DNA of 64,000 bases from Halobacterium sp. CBA1132 (GTDB taxonomy: Archaea; Halobacteriota; Halobacteria; Halobacteriales; Halobacteriaceae), in contig NZ_BCMZ01000003.1 in assembly GCF_001485535.1 (NCBI RefSeq), forward strand, positions 56,974 through 120,973, in the 5' to 3' direction. Both the position numbers and the translations under genes were made by a program. Below are positions 9,495 through 17,479 of this stretch, one piece after another (position 1 is the first letter of the stretch; the number at the start of each line of letters is the position of its first letter). The notes beneath the pieces are model-generated. The model was not told the origin of the DNA. It worked only from the letters and a program-made list of their open reading frames with translations, and did not search any database.

Positions 9495-9927
9495 TTGATG
9501 TGATGCTCCACTCATCAGCGGTAGCGCCACGCATCGTCTTGGTTCACTTGCTGTAGGCCGGACAAGAGGTGTTCTTGTGGTGGAAGACAGGGATTGGGTT
9601 GGGTTCTTCGGCCTGTGAACGGGAAGAGCAGAAGAAAGAGAGCGGTGTTGGGGTTTCCGTAATGGCTTTACTGTGGGGGTTTGTGTGATTTGATAGGGTC
9701 CAGTTGGAGGACTGGGCCTACGGTACGGGTAGGGCCGTCGCCTCGCCACCACGCGAGGTGTTTTTTCCTCTCAGTCAAGTCCCACCACACGGGTTGTGTA
9801 AGTCTCTCACCGAGGGCTGCCCTCGGACACCGTCCACACTATTCTAATCATCCAGTAACGCCGCGCTCGAACGAGAAAACAGCACGTACCCGGCCAATCC
9901 CACGAGATCTTACTTAATGGTGTGGAT
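9495..9927. other. Gene-free stretch between csg and an IS6 remnant
   Basis: About 430 bases with no open frame that looks like protein. No inverted repeats or family matches were seen. Confidence 0.4.
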
Positions 9928-10723
9928 GGCACTGTCTAGTTAAGTGAGTGTGAGAAGTGAGCGTGTCGTTGAGTAACTTGTCCAGAGATGCTCACAGACC
10001 TGCTCAGTAAGAGCTATAAACCAGATTTAGACGAATCTTGGGAGAACGAGCGGACGGCGACGTTCAGGAGAGTAAAGCTCTCCTGAAGCCATCAGAACCC
10101 ACTGGGTTTTGAGGACGCCCGTCAGGGCGTTCGCCGTTCACCTCCATCAGACCGGTTGTCACTTCGAGAAACAAAAGAGATTCTTCGCTTATTCGGCGTG
10201 GAACTCCTCACCAAGTAATCTTTCAGTGGATACACCGCGTATCTGATATCGTTGGCAACCCACCGACGGCGTAGCCATGCGGGTCGCCGTTGACGAGACT
10301 GCTGTCAAGAGTAACAGGGAATAATCTTGGTTGTATGCTGCAATAGACTTCGCCACAAAGCTGAGCCTCGACGTCGAATTGTTTGGGTCGCATGGCACCG
10401 ATCCAGCGGCCGCGTTCTTCGCTGGACTCCGCGAGAAACACGATCTCTCTGAGGCGGGTTTCTCGTTGATCAGTTCGGGTATCGGACTACCCTTGCTCAA
10501 GTAGGATTGAGCGGTCGGGTTGACTATACCGACCGAACCCGCATCGAAAATGGGTTCACACCCTCAAAATATGGGTTGACCGCTTCCATACCTCGTGGGT
10601 GGGCAGTTGGTCCAGCGTCCACGAATGACTTGAGCAATTCATGCATTACTACAACCGCCAACGACCGCATCAAGCTCTCGATGGAAACACGCCAGCTGAG
10701 GAAGTGCAGAACTAGACAGTGCC
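9928..10723 (+). mobile_element. Decayed IS6-family copy carrying a 51-bp insertion
   Basis: Same terminal repeats as the intact copy: GGCACTGTCTAGTT at 9928-9941 and AACTAGACAGTGCC at 10710-10723. Flanking 8-mers (GTGTGGAT and TCCACTTC) differ, so no target duplication survives. The transposase sequence is recognisable throughout (GACGAATCTTGGGAG, TTGTTTGGGTCGCATGG, TGCATTACTACAACCGCCAA) but has frameshifts and an insertion, and no open frame covers it. It is an older relative of the copy at 3778-4522. Confidence 0.85.
10059..10117. repeat. 51-bp two-hairpin insertion inside the IS6 remnant
   Basis: Compared with the intact IS6 copy, 51 bases (10063-10113) are inserted between two copies of GACG (10059-10062 and 10114-10117). 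The insert begins with a 10-bp perfect inverted repeat, TTCAGGAGAG / CTCTCCTGAA (10063-10072 and 10078-10087), and holds a second small hairpin, AACCC-ACT-GGGTT. Imperfect subterminal hairpins of this kind are typical of IS200/IS605-derived miniature elements. Confidence 0.6.
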
Positions 10724-10768
10724 TCCACTTCGAATCGTTTACAAAACCGACTAGCCAACGAGAATGAC

Positions 10769-11044
10769 ATGTACGACTTGACTGGATTCCAGCGGGACGT
10801 CCTCTACGCCGTTGCTGGGCTCGACGAACCACACGGCCTCGGCATCAAAGACGAACTCGACAACTACTACGAATCCGAGGTCAACCACGGCCACCTCTAT
10901 CCAAGCCTCGACGAGCTCGCTGGCAAGGGCTTGATTGAGAAAGACCAGAAAAACGCACGAACAAACGTCTACACGATTACCGAGCGAGGCGAGCGCGAGA
11001 TTGAAGCGCGATGGGAGTGGGAAGCCCAGTACACCGAAGCTTAG
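10769..11044 (+). CDS. PadR-family transcriptional regulator
   Basis: A 91-residue single-domain PadR winged helix. DLTGFQRDVLYAVAGLDEPH leads into GLGIKDELDNYYESEVNHGH, LYPSLDELAGKGLIEK and YTITERGEREIEAR, which are the hallmark PadR positions. It lacks the C-terminal dimerisation helix domain of larger PadR proteins, as is usual in haloarchaea. A close paralog is at 28818-29093. Both share the upstream block ACTAGCCAACGAGA just before the ATG. A TATA-like GTTTACAAAAC near 10737 suggests a leaderless transcript. The regulated genes are unknown. Confidence 0.85.
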   Translation: MYDLTGFQRDVLYAVAGLDEPHGLGIKDELDNYYESEVNHGHLYPSLDELAGKGLIEKDQKNARTNVYTITERGEREIEARWEWEAQYTEA

Positions 11045-11531
11045 CCACACCCGAACAAACCATCCCGGCAGACCGTCCAGGGCAGGAGGGTGAGCGGTCG
11101 GTGGGTGCTAGTGCGGGCCTCACGCTCGTAGCGGATTGTATCCGGGCCCACAAGGTTGTCCAGGGAGTGGCCAGACGTCGGGGTCCATTCGGTGATTTGG
11201 TTGTGGTTCGCGTTCCAGTGAGTGTCGATACTTGTTGAGGGTGGTTGTGAGTTGAGTTCTAGGATTTGTTTGGATGGGCCTTGGGGGTGGTTTGAGGATG
11301 GTGGAATACTTTGAAGCCAGTGTGGGTGTGCCCCCTCTTTCAAGCTCGCGGCGAATCGTATCCAAATCCACAAGCCGCTCCCGCAAATGGCCCAACGCCC
11401 GCAATTCCTCGACGAGTCGCCCGTACTCCGTGACAAGGTCGTCGACCGCTCCCTTAACACGTGTTGACGTTTAGCGAGGATGTTTGTTTCGGCGTCGAAT
11501 GTGGGGTCCTGTGAGGATGACTATTCACGTC
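11045..11531. other. Stretch with a decayed minus-strand coiled-coil-like frame
   Basis: On the minus strand, codons from about 11455 down to 11325 read VDDLVTEYGRLVEELRALGH, LRERLVDLDTIRRELERGG, which looks like real helical protein. No start codon precedes it before a stop, and the downstream sequence loses protein character. It is probably the remains of a gene. Nothing else was recognised. Confidence 0.35.
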
Positions 11532-11573
11532 TTAACCAACACTCGGCGCGATTTGACTGATGATGTTGGTTAA
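11532..11573. repeat. TTAACCAACA palindrome, copy A
   Basis: TTAACCAACA (11532-11541) and TGTTGGTTAA (11564-11573) form perfect 10-nt arms around a 22-nt spacer. It lies 67 nt before the AbrB-type antitoxin gene. Three more copies with the same arms and similar spacing are at 35743, 36148 and 37753. Confidence 0.8.
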
Positions 11574-11639
11574 ACTGGGGGTTGCTTGCTAGCTGAGACA
11601 TACTTATGAATGTGTGAAATGAAGTATTGAATTGAGAAT

Positions 11640-11948
11640 GTGTGTGAAGCAGAGTCTGAAAAAGTAGTATCCGTCTCGTCACGTGGGCAAGCCACGATCC
11701 TGAAGGAGTTCCACGAGCAATTAGGCATCGACACGCCCGGCCGCGTCAAATTCATTCAAACCAAAGATGGCGACATCGTCGTTCGCCCTATCCACTCGGT
11801 GACAGACCTGCGTGGGGTTCTAGAAGGGAAGACCGACGAGGAGGGCCACTCGACAACCGAACACCTCCAGAAGGAACGCACAGCGGACAAAGCCAGTGAA
11901 GAGGAGTTACAGCAGCGCTACACCGGTGACGACGAGACTGATACATGA
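11640..11948 (+). CDS. AbrB/SpoVT-type antitoxin (VapB-like)
   Basis: A 102-residue protein with an N-terminal swapped-hairpin AbrB domain (VVSVSSRGQATILKEFHEQL, GIDTPGRVKFIQTKDGDIVV, RPIHSVTDLRGVLEG) and an acidic C-terminal tail that would wrap the toxin. It uses GTG 11640, since the ATG in the neighbouring frame hits a stop at once. Its stop overlaps the start of the vapC remnant (ATGA-type overlap), the standard vapBC arrangement. With vapC split by a transposon, it has lost its partner here. Confidence 0.8.
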   Translation: MCEAESEKVVSVSSRGQATILKEFHEQLGIDTPGRVKFIQTKDGDIVVRPIHSVTDLRGVLEGKTDEEGHSTTEHLQKERTADKASEEELQQRYTGDDETDT

Positions 11949-12114
11949 CGGACGGGGCTGAGATTCCCGACACAATCGTTTTCGACGCTGAACCACTCAT
12001 CGCCTACTTCTGCAACGAACCCGGGAGCGACACCGTAGAGACGTACATCGAGGCCGTTGAAGGCGCAGCAGACGGCTATATTTCGGCGATTAATCTCACT
12101 GAGGTTCGAATTAC
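11945..12114 (+). pseudogene. VapC PIN-domain ribonuclease, N-terminal part
   Basis: ATG 11945 opens a PIN domain: DTIVFDAEPLIAYFCNEPG carries the first catalytic Asp, and AADGYISAINLTEV the conserved Glu. The sequence then departs from the family at about 12106 and hits a stop at 12130, because a TnpB element begins here. The rest of the gene is found at 13629-13890. VapC toxins are Mg-dependent RNases that cleave tRNA or rRNA; this one must be inactive. Confidence 0.85.
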
Positions 12115-12273
12115 TGAAAGTAGGCGCTAAGGCCCCTTCCTCAACGAACGAGCGAAGCGAGTGAGTAGGGAGGGGATACAGCGCCGCACGAGTATCAAAC
12201 ACGTCCGACGCTCGGCCCACAGGCCCACGCAATCGCAACAACTATACGCACAGGTGCGCATAGTGCGTATGTA

Positions 12274-12393
12274 GTGAGGCGGAAGAACATCACCATCCGC
12301 GAAGACCAAGCCGAGTGGGTCGAGGAGAACCACCTCAACCTCTCGTCGTTCGTTCGCGGACAACTTGACGAACTCATCGAAGAACGCTCGTGA
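12274..12393 (+). CDS. Small ribbon-helix-helix-like protein upstream of tnpB
   Basis: A 39-residue open frame from GTG 12274: RRKNITIREDQAEWVEENHL, then NLSSFVRGQLDELIEE. A short basic strand followed by two helices with a SSFVRxxLD motif is the ribbon-helix-helix pattern. Its stop overlaps the tnpB start (GTGA), implying translational coupling. Small ORFs of this sort are found ahead of some haloarchaeal tnpB genes. It could repress the element's promoter. Confidence 0.6.
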   Translation: MRRKNITIREDQAEWVEENHLNLSSFVRGQLDELIEERS

Positions 12394-13613
12394 ACTACAA
12401 CTACAGGTATCGACTCCGACCGCCCGATGCTCTCGAAGAGCAGTTAGCGTGGACTGTCGATACCTGTAGACAGGTCTACAACCACTTCCTTCATCGACTC
12501 AACCGCACCGACGACACCTCGGCATACAGCGAACAGAAACTCCTGCCGAGTCTCAAGAAGTGGTGGGACGACCTGAAACAAGTTCACTCGAAGGTACTTC
12601 AGAAAGTCGTGCAACGGCTGTACGACAACCTCTCGACGCTTCGCGGTCGCAAAGAGAACGGCTATCGCGTCGGTCAACTCAAGTGGAAAGCGCCGGGCGA
12701 GTACCGCAGTTTCACCTACAGTCAATCCGGCTTCAAGTTCAAAAACACGAGCGGTCGGACGCGACTGTGGCTCTCGAAACTCGGAGAACTTCCCATCACT
12801 TTCCACCGCGACCTCCCCGACGACGCCGACATTAAGACCGTCACGGTCAAGCAGGAACCGACCGGGAAGTGGTACGCCATCCTCGGCGTCGAAACCCCGG
12901 ACGACCCACCTGCGAAACCCGAGAATCCTGAGAAGTGCGTCGGCATCGACGTAGGAATTCTCAAGTACGCTCACGACACCGACGGCACCGCCATCGAATC
13001 ACTCGACCTCTCGGACGAGCGCGAGCGGTTGGAACGCGCACAGCGTGACCTCTCGCGGAAACAGAACGGGTCTGCGAATTGGGAGGAACAGCGTCGAGTC
13101 GTGGCCGAACGCCACGCTGACCTGAAACAGAAACGTCGTGACTTCCTGCACAAGTTGTCGAACTACTACGCTCGGGAGTACAACCTCGTGGCGGTCGAAG
13201 ACCTCGATGCAAAGGGTTTGGTCGAACTACCGGGTAACTCTCGGAACCGAGCGGGGGCGGCGTGGGGGACGTTCCTGCGGATGCTCGAATACAAGTGTGA
13301 ACGCGAAGGAACGCACTTCGTCGCGGTGAATCCTCGCGGGACGACCAAAGAGTGTGCGTCCTGCGGCGTCTCGACGGAGAAGCCGCTATGGGTGCGCGAA
13401 CACTCGTGTCCGGCGTGTGGGTTCGAGGCGGATAGAGACGCGAACGCGGCGTGGAACATTCTTTCCCGCGGTATCAAGAAGCGGTTAGGAGCGGGACGCT
13501 CCGAATCAACGCCTGTGGAGACTGCGCTTCCTGTGGATACGCCTGTATCTGCAAAGCGCGTCATAGAAACAGGAAGCCCCACCCTCAAGCGCGAGCCGTC
13601 AGGCGAGCGGTAG
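12390..13613 (+). CDS. tnpB: TnpB, RNA-guided nuclease of IS1341-type element
   Basis: A 407-residue TnpB with an N-terminal OrfB helix-turn-helix region (LEEQLAWTVDTCRQVYNHFL). The split RuvC nuclease has Asp in KCVGIDVGILKYA, Glu in NLVAVEDLDAKGL and Asp in FEADRDANAAWNIL. A zinc ribbon has paired cysteines in KECASCG and HSCPACG. All catalytic positions are present, so the protein looks active. TnpB cuts DNA under guidance of an omega RNA made from the element's right end, and thereby helps keep the element in place. It is similar to the TnpB at 34088-35314. Confidence 0.92.
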   Translation: MNYNYRYRLRPPDALEEQLAWTVDTCRQVYNHFLHRLNRTDDTSAYSEQKLLPSLKKWWDDLKQVHSKVLQKVVQRLYDNLSTLRGRKENGYRVGQLKWKAPGEYRSFTYSQSGFKFKNTSGRTRLWLSKLGELPITFHRDLPDDADIKTVTVKQEPTGKWYAILGVETPDDPPAKPENPEKCVGIDVGILKYAHDTDGTAIESLDLSDERERLERAQRDLSRKQNGSANWEEQRRVVAERHADLKQKRRDFLHKLSNYYAREYNLVAVEDLDAKGLVELPGNSRNRAGAAWGTFLRMLEYKCEREGTHFVAVNPRGTTKECASCGVSTEKPLWVREHSCPACGFEADRDANAAWNILSRGIKKRLGAGRSESTPVETALPVDTPVSAKRVIETGSPTLKREPSGER

Positions 13614-13628
13614 GGTGGGGTAGTTCAC
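13560..13628 (+). ncRNA. Predicted omega RNA 3' scaffold, element 1
   Basis: The end of tnpB and the bases beyond it form a long hairpin (CCCCACCCT at 13577-13585 with AGGGTGGGG at 13612-13620), ending at the right-end TTCAC. In TnpB systems the omega RNA scaffold overlaps the tnpB 3' end and the guide is the adjoining host sequence, which here is the vapC C-terminal half. This is inferred from position and fold. Confidence 0.5.
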
Positions 13629-13890
13629 ATCGTCCGTGCGATTGACGGCGAGAAGCGCGCTGATGCCGTCGTCGACGTCCTCGAGGAAAGCGGGATCCGT
13701 CGCGTCGACACCGAACAGACCTGGGCGTCAGCAGCCGAGTTCAAATTCCGGGACTCGCCGGCGCTTGGTGATGCGTTTGCGCTTAGAACTGTCGTCCACG
13801 TTGACGGGATGCTTCTCGTTGGTGCCGATGGTGACTACGATGACGTTGCTGATGTCGTGATCACTCGGTTCCGGACTGAATCAGCGTGAC
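13629..13890 (+). pseudogene. VapC PIN-domain ribonuclease, C-terminal part
   Basis: Directly after the element the frame reads IVRAIDGEKRADAVVDVLEE, SGIRRVDTEQTWASAAEFKF, RDSPALGDAFALRTVVHVDG and LLVGADGDYDDV, ending at TGA 13888-13890. It supplies the PIN domain's later acidic residues (the Asp in LGDAFA and that in GADGD). Joined to 11945-12105 it makes a complete VapC of usual length (about 145 residues), so the insertion is the only major damage apart from the junction. Confidence 0.85.
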
Positions 13891-15010
13891 TGCCCTATGT
13901 TGGTTCGAGGAATACGCTGGCCTGACGGCGTCCGAGACGCGTGCGTCTTGTGTGGGAACTGTTCAGCTACAACAATGCCAGTGTTCGCTTCCCGGTTTCC
14001 GAGTTGCCTGGTAGACTGACGGGCGCGGTGGTCCCAGCGAACCCCAACGAAGCAAGCACTGCAAGGTACGGAACACGAGTCGCGGGCAGCGAGGGACGAA
14101 GTCCCTCGGGCCGTTCGAACGGGCCGACGGCTCGCGAGTAGACGCTGAGACCACCGCGGGCATTCTGGGGGTTGTCGATAGCTCCAGTTGCAACCGCTCA
14201 CCTGCACAAGCCGTTCCGTCAAGAACACAGTGATACGGAAGTCAGGCCGATAGCACGGCCTGCGCGCTTCGAGTAAGTCAACGACGACTGGTCGGGGATA
14301 CCACACCCTTACGGCAATCCCGACGAAGCGCGCACGAACCTGCAAGTTACCGCTGTAGGTCGGTCGCCGTCGCGGAGGGGTACTCGCTCTTTAGCGTGGG
14401 CGACGGTCACGGGAGCTGTATCGAGACGCTACTGCCAACGACGTACGCGGCCACGATTGTCCCGATGCCAATCGTGAGTGACACACAGTTTGCAATCGGA
14501 TCCGCTGCCTGCACCCACCCTAGCCGGTAGGTCGTCTTGGAATACGGCGTCCAGGACTGCATTCCCACCGGCGTTAATGCCTCCGCTGGAGAGGAAAGAT
14601 CAACGTCACGGTGACGACAATAGTGCTGATTACGCCGATCCCAGCCCGGCCAACATGCCCTGAGAGCTGCCAGCGAATGCCCAAAGATGCCCGCAAGAAT
14701 GCCAACGCCGACAGCAAACTAGGAGAGATTCACAGACCGTAGCGAACGCATCGAAGATACCATCAAGAGTGAATTGACCGTGGTTGGTGTTGGAGTTGTT
14801 GGATGCACCCCCGTTCCCAGAACGCCGAGCGTTCTGGTGTGTAAACGAGCCGTTCCGTGTCTTGTCACATCCCCAGGTTTGGGTTCCAATGTACGCACAA
14901 GACCTGTGGCCCTGTTGAACGCGGTGAATCACCTCGGAGTCAAGCCCCGAAGGTATTCCCATCGGTCCCGTGTAAACGGCGGGAGGATCCCCTTGAAGAA
15001 CGGGTGAATC
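13891..15010. other. Decayed DNA: transposon and membrane-protein remnants
   Basis: Three traces are visible. (1) Minus strand around 14210-14300 encodes VVVDLLEARRPCYRPDFRIT, which resembles a peptide encoded on the plus strand at 28100-28180, so both are remnants of one element. (2) Minus strand 14850-14409 encodes membrane-protein pieces in shifting frames (AVGVGILAGIFGHSLAALRA; ISTIVVTVTLIF; TIGIGTIVAAYVVGSSV), a dead membrane-protein gene. (3) Near 14937-14960 is the hairpin-like CCTCGGAGTCAAGCCCCGAA, close to the right-end hairpins of the TnpB elements. No intact gene is present. Confidence 0.5.
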
Positions 15011-17476
15011 CTAATTAGCGAGTGCGGCAAACGGTGTTGCGTTCCGATATCGTTCCCACAGCAGTACTGCGGGCGGGAGCGCAATAATCGAGAAGATAAA
15101 CGAGTACGTAACGCTAATTGCCATCAGCAGCCCGAAGTCACCCAGGACCGGCGTAATTGCAAGTGCGAGCGCGCCAGTTCCGAGTGACGTCGTGAGCATG
15201 CTCCCGAGGAGTGCCCCACCAGTCCCGGTAAGGGTTCGAACCATGGCGAGGTGCGCATTATCACTCTCGTTGAACTCGTCGATAAACCGGTGGGTGGTGT
15301 GGACCGAGTAGGCGATGCCAAGCCCGATTGAGATGGAGAGAATGGTTGCTGTTAGCGCATTTAATGACATTCCAAGATACCGCATCGTCCCCATTAAGTA
15401 GGCAACTGCAACGAGAATCGGGAACACGTTAACAACCCCGAGCATCGGTTTGCGTTCTAACAGTCCGTACGCGATGACCAGGAAGACGGCGGTAAGGCCG
15501 ACCGCCAAAATTAAGCCCTGGATAGCTGACGAGAAGATGAGGCTGATAACGGCATCAAAGACAACAATCTGTCCCGTTGCCGTTGTTCGATAGCGGAAGT
15601 CCTCAGCGAACGCACGGGCATCGGCAGCTGCAGCAGCCTGTGATGCATCCGAATCGATGGTGTAGTCAACTTGTGCTGCCTGCCGGTCCTCGGTCAGATA
15701 CTGTGCCGCCTGTGGGCCAGCCGTCGACGCGAAGAGCTCATCGTAAATCCGGTCAAGGTTCTGATCTGGAATCCCGTTGTCGTTCAGGTCGTTCCGATTA
15801 ACGAGAGCAGCAAACTCGCGATTCTGTTCAGCATAGGACTGGATCACCGTAACGATACTTCGGGCGCGAGTGCCGCCCCCATCGCCAACGGCAAGTGAAT
15901 CTGGGGGGTCGTTATTCGGCTTGACGAGGGCTTCGAGCGCGTGGTCGTTTTCAAATGACCCCTCGATATACAATTTTACTGACTGGTCCTGGTTTGTTGC
16001 GAACTTGTCCTCCAGCAGATTCGTCGTCTCCGTGACGGTGTATTCCCCGGGTGCGAACGGCTCCGGGAGCGCTGTGACGTAGCCGGGTTGGTTTTCCGGT
16101 GGGAGGAAATCCTCCTGTTCGAAGGACGTGTCGACGCCAGTGCCATATGCAGCGGCAGCACCGCCAGTAAGCAGCAACACGAGAACAAAGATGACCGGTG
16201 CATACCGGCTCACAACGGCAGGCAGCGACAGCACACGACTGAGTGCCGACCCTTCGGACGCGATCGGCTGTGAATTGAACTCCGGGACCCCAAGTCGTTC
16301 GCGCCACTGATCGACCACGAGTTTCGCCGCCGGCAGGAACAACCCGAAGATGAGGAACGTGAAGATAATCCCCGCACTCGAGGCAATTCCCATATTCCGG
16401 ATCGGAGTGAGATCCGAGATGACGTTTGCGCCGAACCCGAAGACCGTTGTGACGGTCACAATGACGAACGCAATCAGCAACTGGTTGTTTGCGGTTCGCA
16501 TCGCCTCGGTTGGTTCGAATCCCTGGACGGTTTCCTCGCGATAGCGATTAATGATGTGAATCCCGAAGTCAACCCCGACGGCAAGCAGCAGAACCGGGAC
16601 GGAGATCATCTGTTGGTTAAACGGGATTCCGGAGTAGCCCAAGAAGCCGAACGTCCAGATGACCGTCATTAAGAGCGCTAATAACCCAAGAAGCAGGTCG
16701 ATCGGGTCCCGGTAGGCAACGATCAAGAAGATCAGTAGGAGCACCACCACAACGGGCATCACAATCGTCAGAGAATCGCCGATTACGTTCCCCATTTCGG
16801 CGTTTGTGATGCCCGCCCCGAAGGCTCGAATTTCGCCCGGTCCGTTGTTTGCAAGCGTCTGGATGGACGTCTGTATCTCGGTGAGGCCGTCGTCAGTGAA
16901 GCCCTGTGGGACATCGTGGGAGATGGACGTAATTGATGCGGTTGCCGAGGCCGACCTCGGGTTAAAGTCCTCGGCAATCACCGCTGTGAGCTGGGGGGAC
17001 TCGGCTAGTTCGCGGACCGCCTGTCGCACTTCGGACTGGCTTGCCGTCTCGAGAACACGGCGCTGTTCGGCAGTCGTTGTCGCTGTCGGGTCAAGTGTTT
17101 GCGCAACGATTGGGGCAGGCCCCGCTGCGTTCCCCATTCGGAGGTCATCACGGGTTTCGATGTGCTCAATGAGCTGAATATTCCGTGTGAGTGCCTCTTT
17201 GCTGAGTACGTTGTCGCCAGTGTGAATCAGCTGCGTTGATTCGCTACTTGGCTCAAAGGGGTCCTCAAACTCTTCGTTGACTTTATCCAGTGCTTGCTGC
17301 TCCTGGAGGTTATCAGTGAACGATCCAGTGGCATCGGTTTCCGTTGAGATGAGTCCGAAGCCACCCGTAAACAGGAGGGTAAGCACAAGGAAAACAACCA
17401 CGACCGTCCGCGGTTGCGAGACAATCGTCTCGTTCAGTCGTCTCGCCGCCGCCTTAATCCGGTCGCCGGTTCCCAT
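15011..17476 (-). CDS. RND/MMPL-superfamily exporter, copy 1
   Basis: An 821-residue membrane transporter with two repeated halves. Each half has one N-terminal membrane helix (QPRTVVVVFLVLTLLFTGG; YAPVIFVLVLLLTGGAAAAY), a large extracellular domain, and a block of five more helices with the sterol-sensing-like RND core (for example SVPVLLLAVGVDFGIHIINR and SIGLGIAYSVHTTHRF). Archaeal members of this family move lipids or lipid-linked compounds out of the membrane using the ion gradient. It starts 3 nt after the stop of the exported COG1361-type gene, so the two are one operon. A paralogous operon is at 19410-23320. Confidence 0.85.
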   Translation of the reverse strand: MGTGDRIKAAARRLNETIVSQPRTVVVVFLVLTLLFTGGFGLISTETDATGSFTDNLQEQQALDKVNEEFEDPFEPSSESTQLIHTGDNVLSKEALTRNIQLIEHIETRDDLRMGNAAGPAPIVAQTLDPTATTTAEQRRVLETASQSEVRQAVRELAESPQLTAVIAEDFNPRSASATASITSISHDVPQGFTDDGLTEIQTSIQTLANNGPGEIRAFGAGITNAEMGNVIGDSLTIVMPVVVVLLLIFLIVAYRDPIDLLLGLLALLMTVIWTFGFLGYSGIPFNQQMISVPVLLLAVGVDFGIHIINRYREETVQGFEPTEAMRTANNQLLIAFVIVTVTTVFGFGANVISDLTPIRNMGIASSAGIIFTFLIFGLFLPAAKLVVDQWRERLGVPEFNSQPIASEGSALSRVLSLPAVVSRYAPVIFVLVLLLTGGAAAAYGTGVDTSFEQEDFLPPENQPGYVTALPEPFAPGEYTVTETTNLLEDKFATNQDQSVKLYIEGSFENDHALEALVKPNNDPPDSLAVGDGGGTRARSIVTVIQSYAEQNREFAALVNRNDLNDNGIPDQNLDRIYDELFASTAGPQAAQYLTEDRQAAQVDYTIDSDASQAAAAADARAFAEDFRYRTTATGQIVVFDAVISLIFSSAIQGLILAVGLTAVFLVIAYGLLERKPMLGVVNVFPILVAVAYLMGTMRYLGMSLNALTATILSISIGLGIAYSVHTTHRFIDEFNESDNAHLAMVRTLTGTGGALLGSMLTTSLGTGALALAITPVLGDFGLLMAISVTYSFIFSIIALPPAVLLWERYRNATPFAALAN

Positions 17477-17479
17477 CAG

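Larger units (their letters stand above)
12115..13628 (+). mobile_element. TnpB-only IS element (IS1341 type) inserted in vapC
   Basis: It carries a small accessory ORF and a tnpB gene but no tnpA. The right end is placed after TTCAC at 13624-13628, because TTCAC or TTTAC also ends the other two elements of this window. The left end is placed after TTAC at 12111-12114, the usual kind of IS605-family target. These boundaries are inferred; the vapC interruption itself is directly visible. Confidence 0.75.

Noticed and set aside
8457..9752. 431-residue antisense frame with RGGRSF repeats
   Set aside because: The repeats are the complement of the TTEAPS linker codons; there is no independent support.
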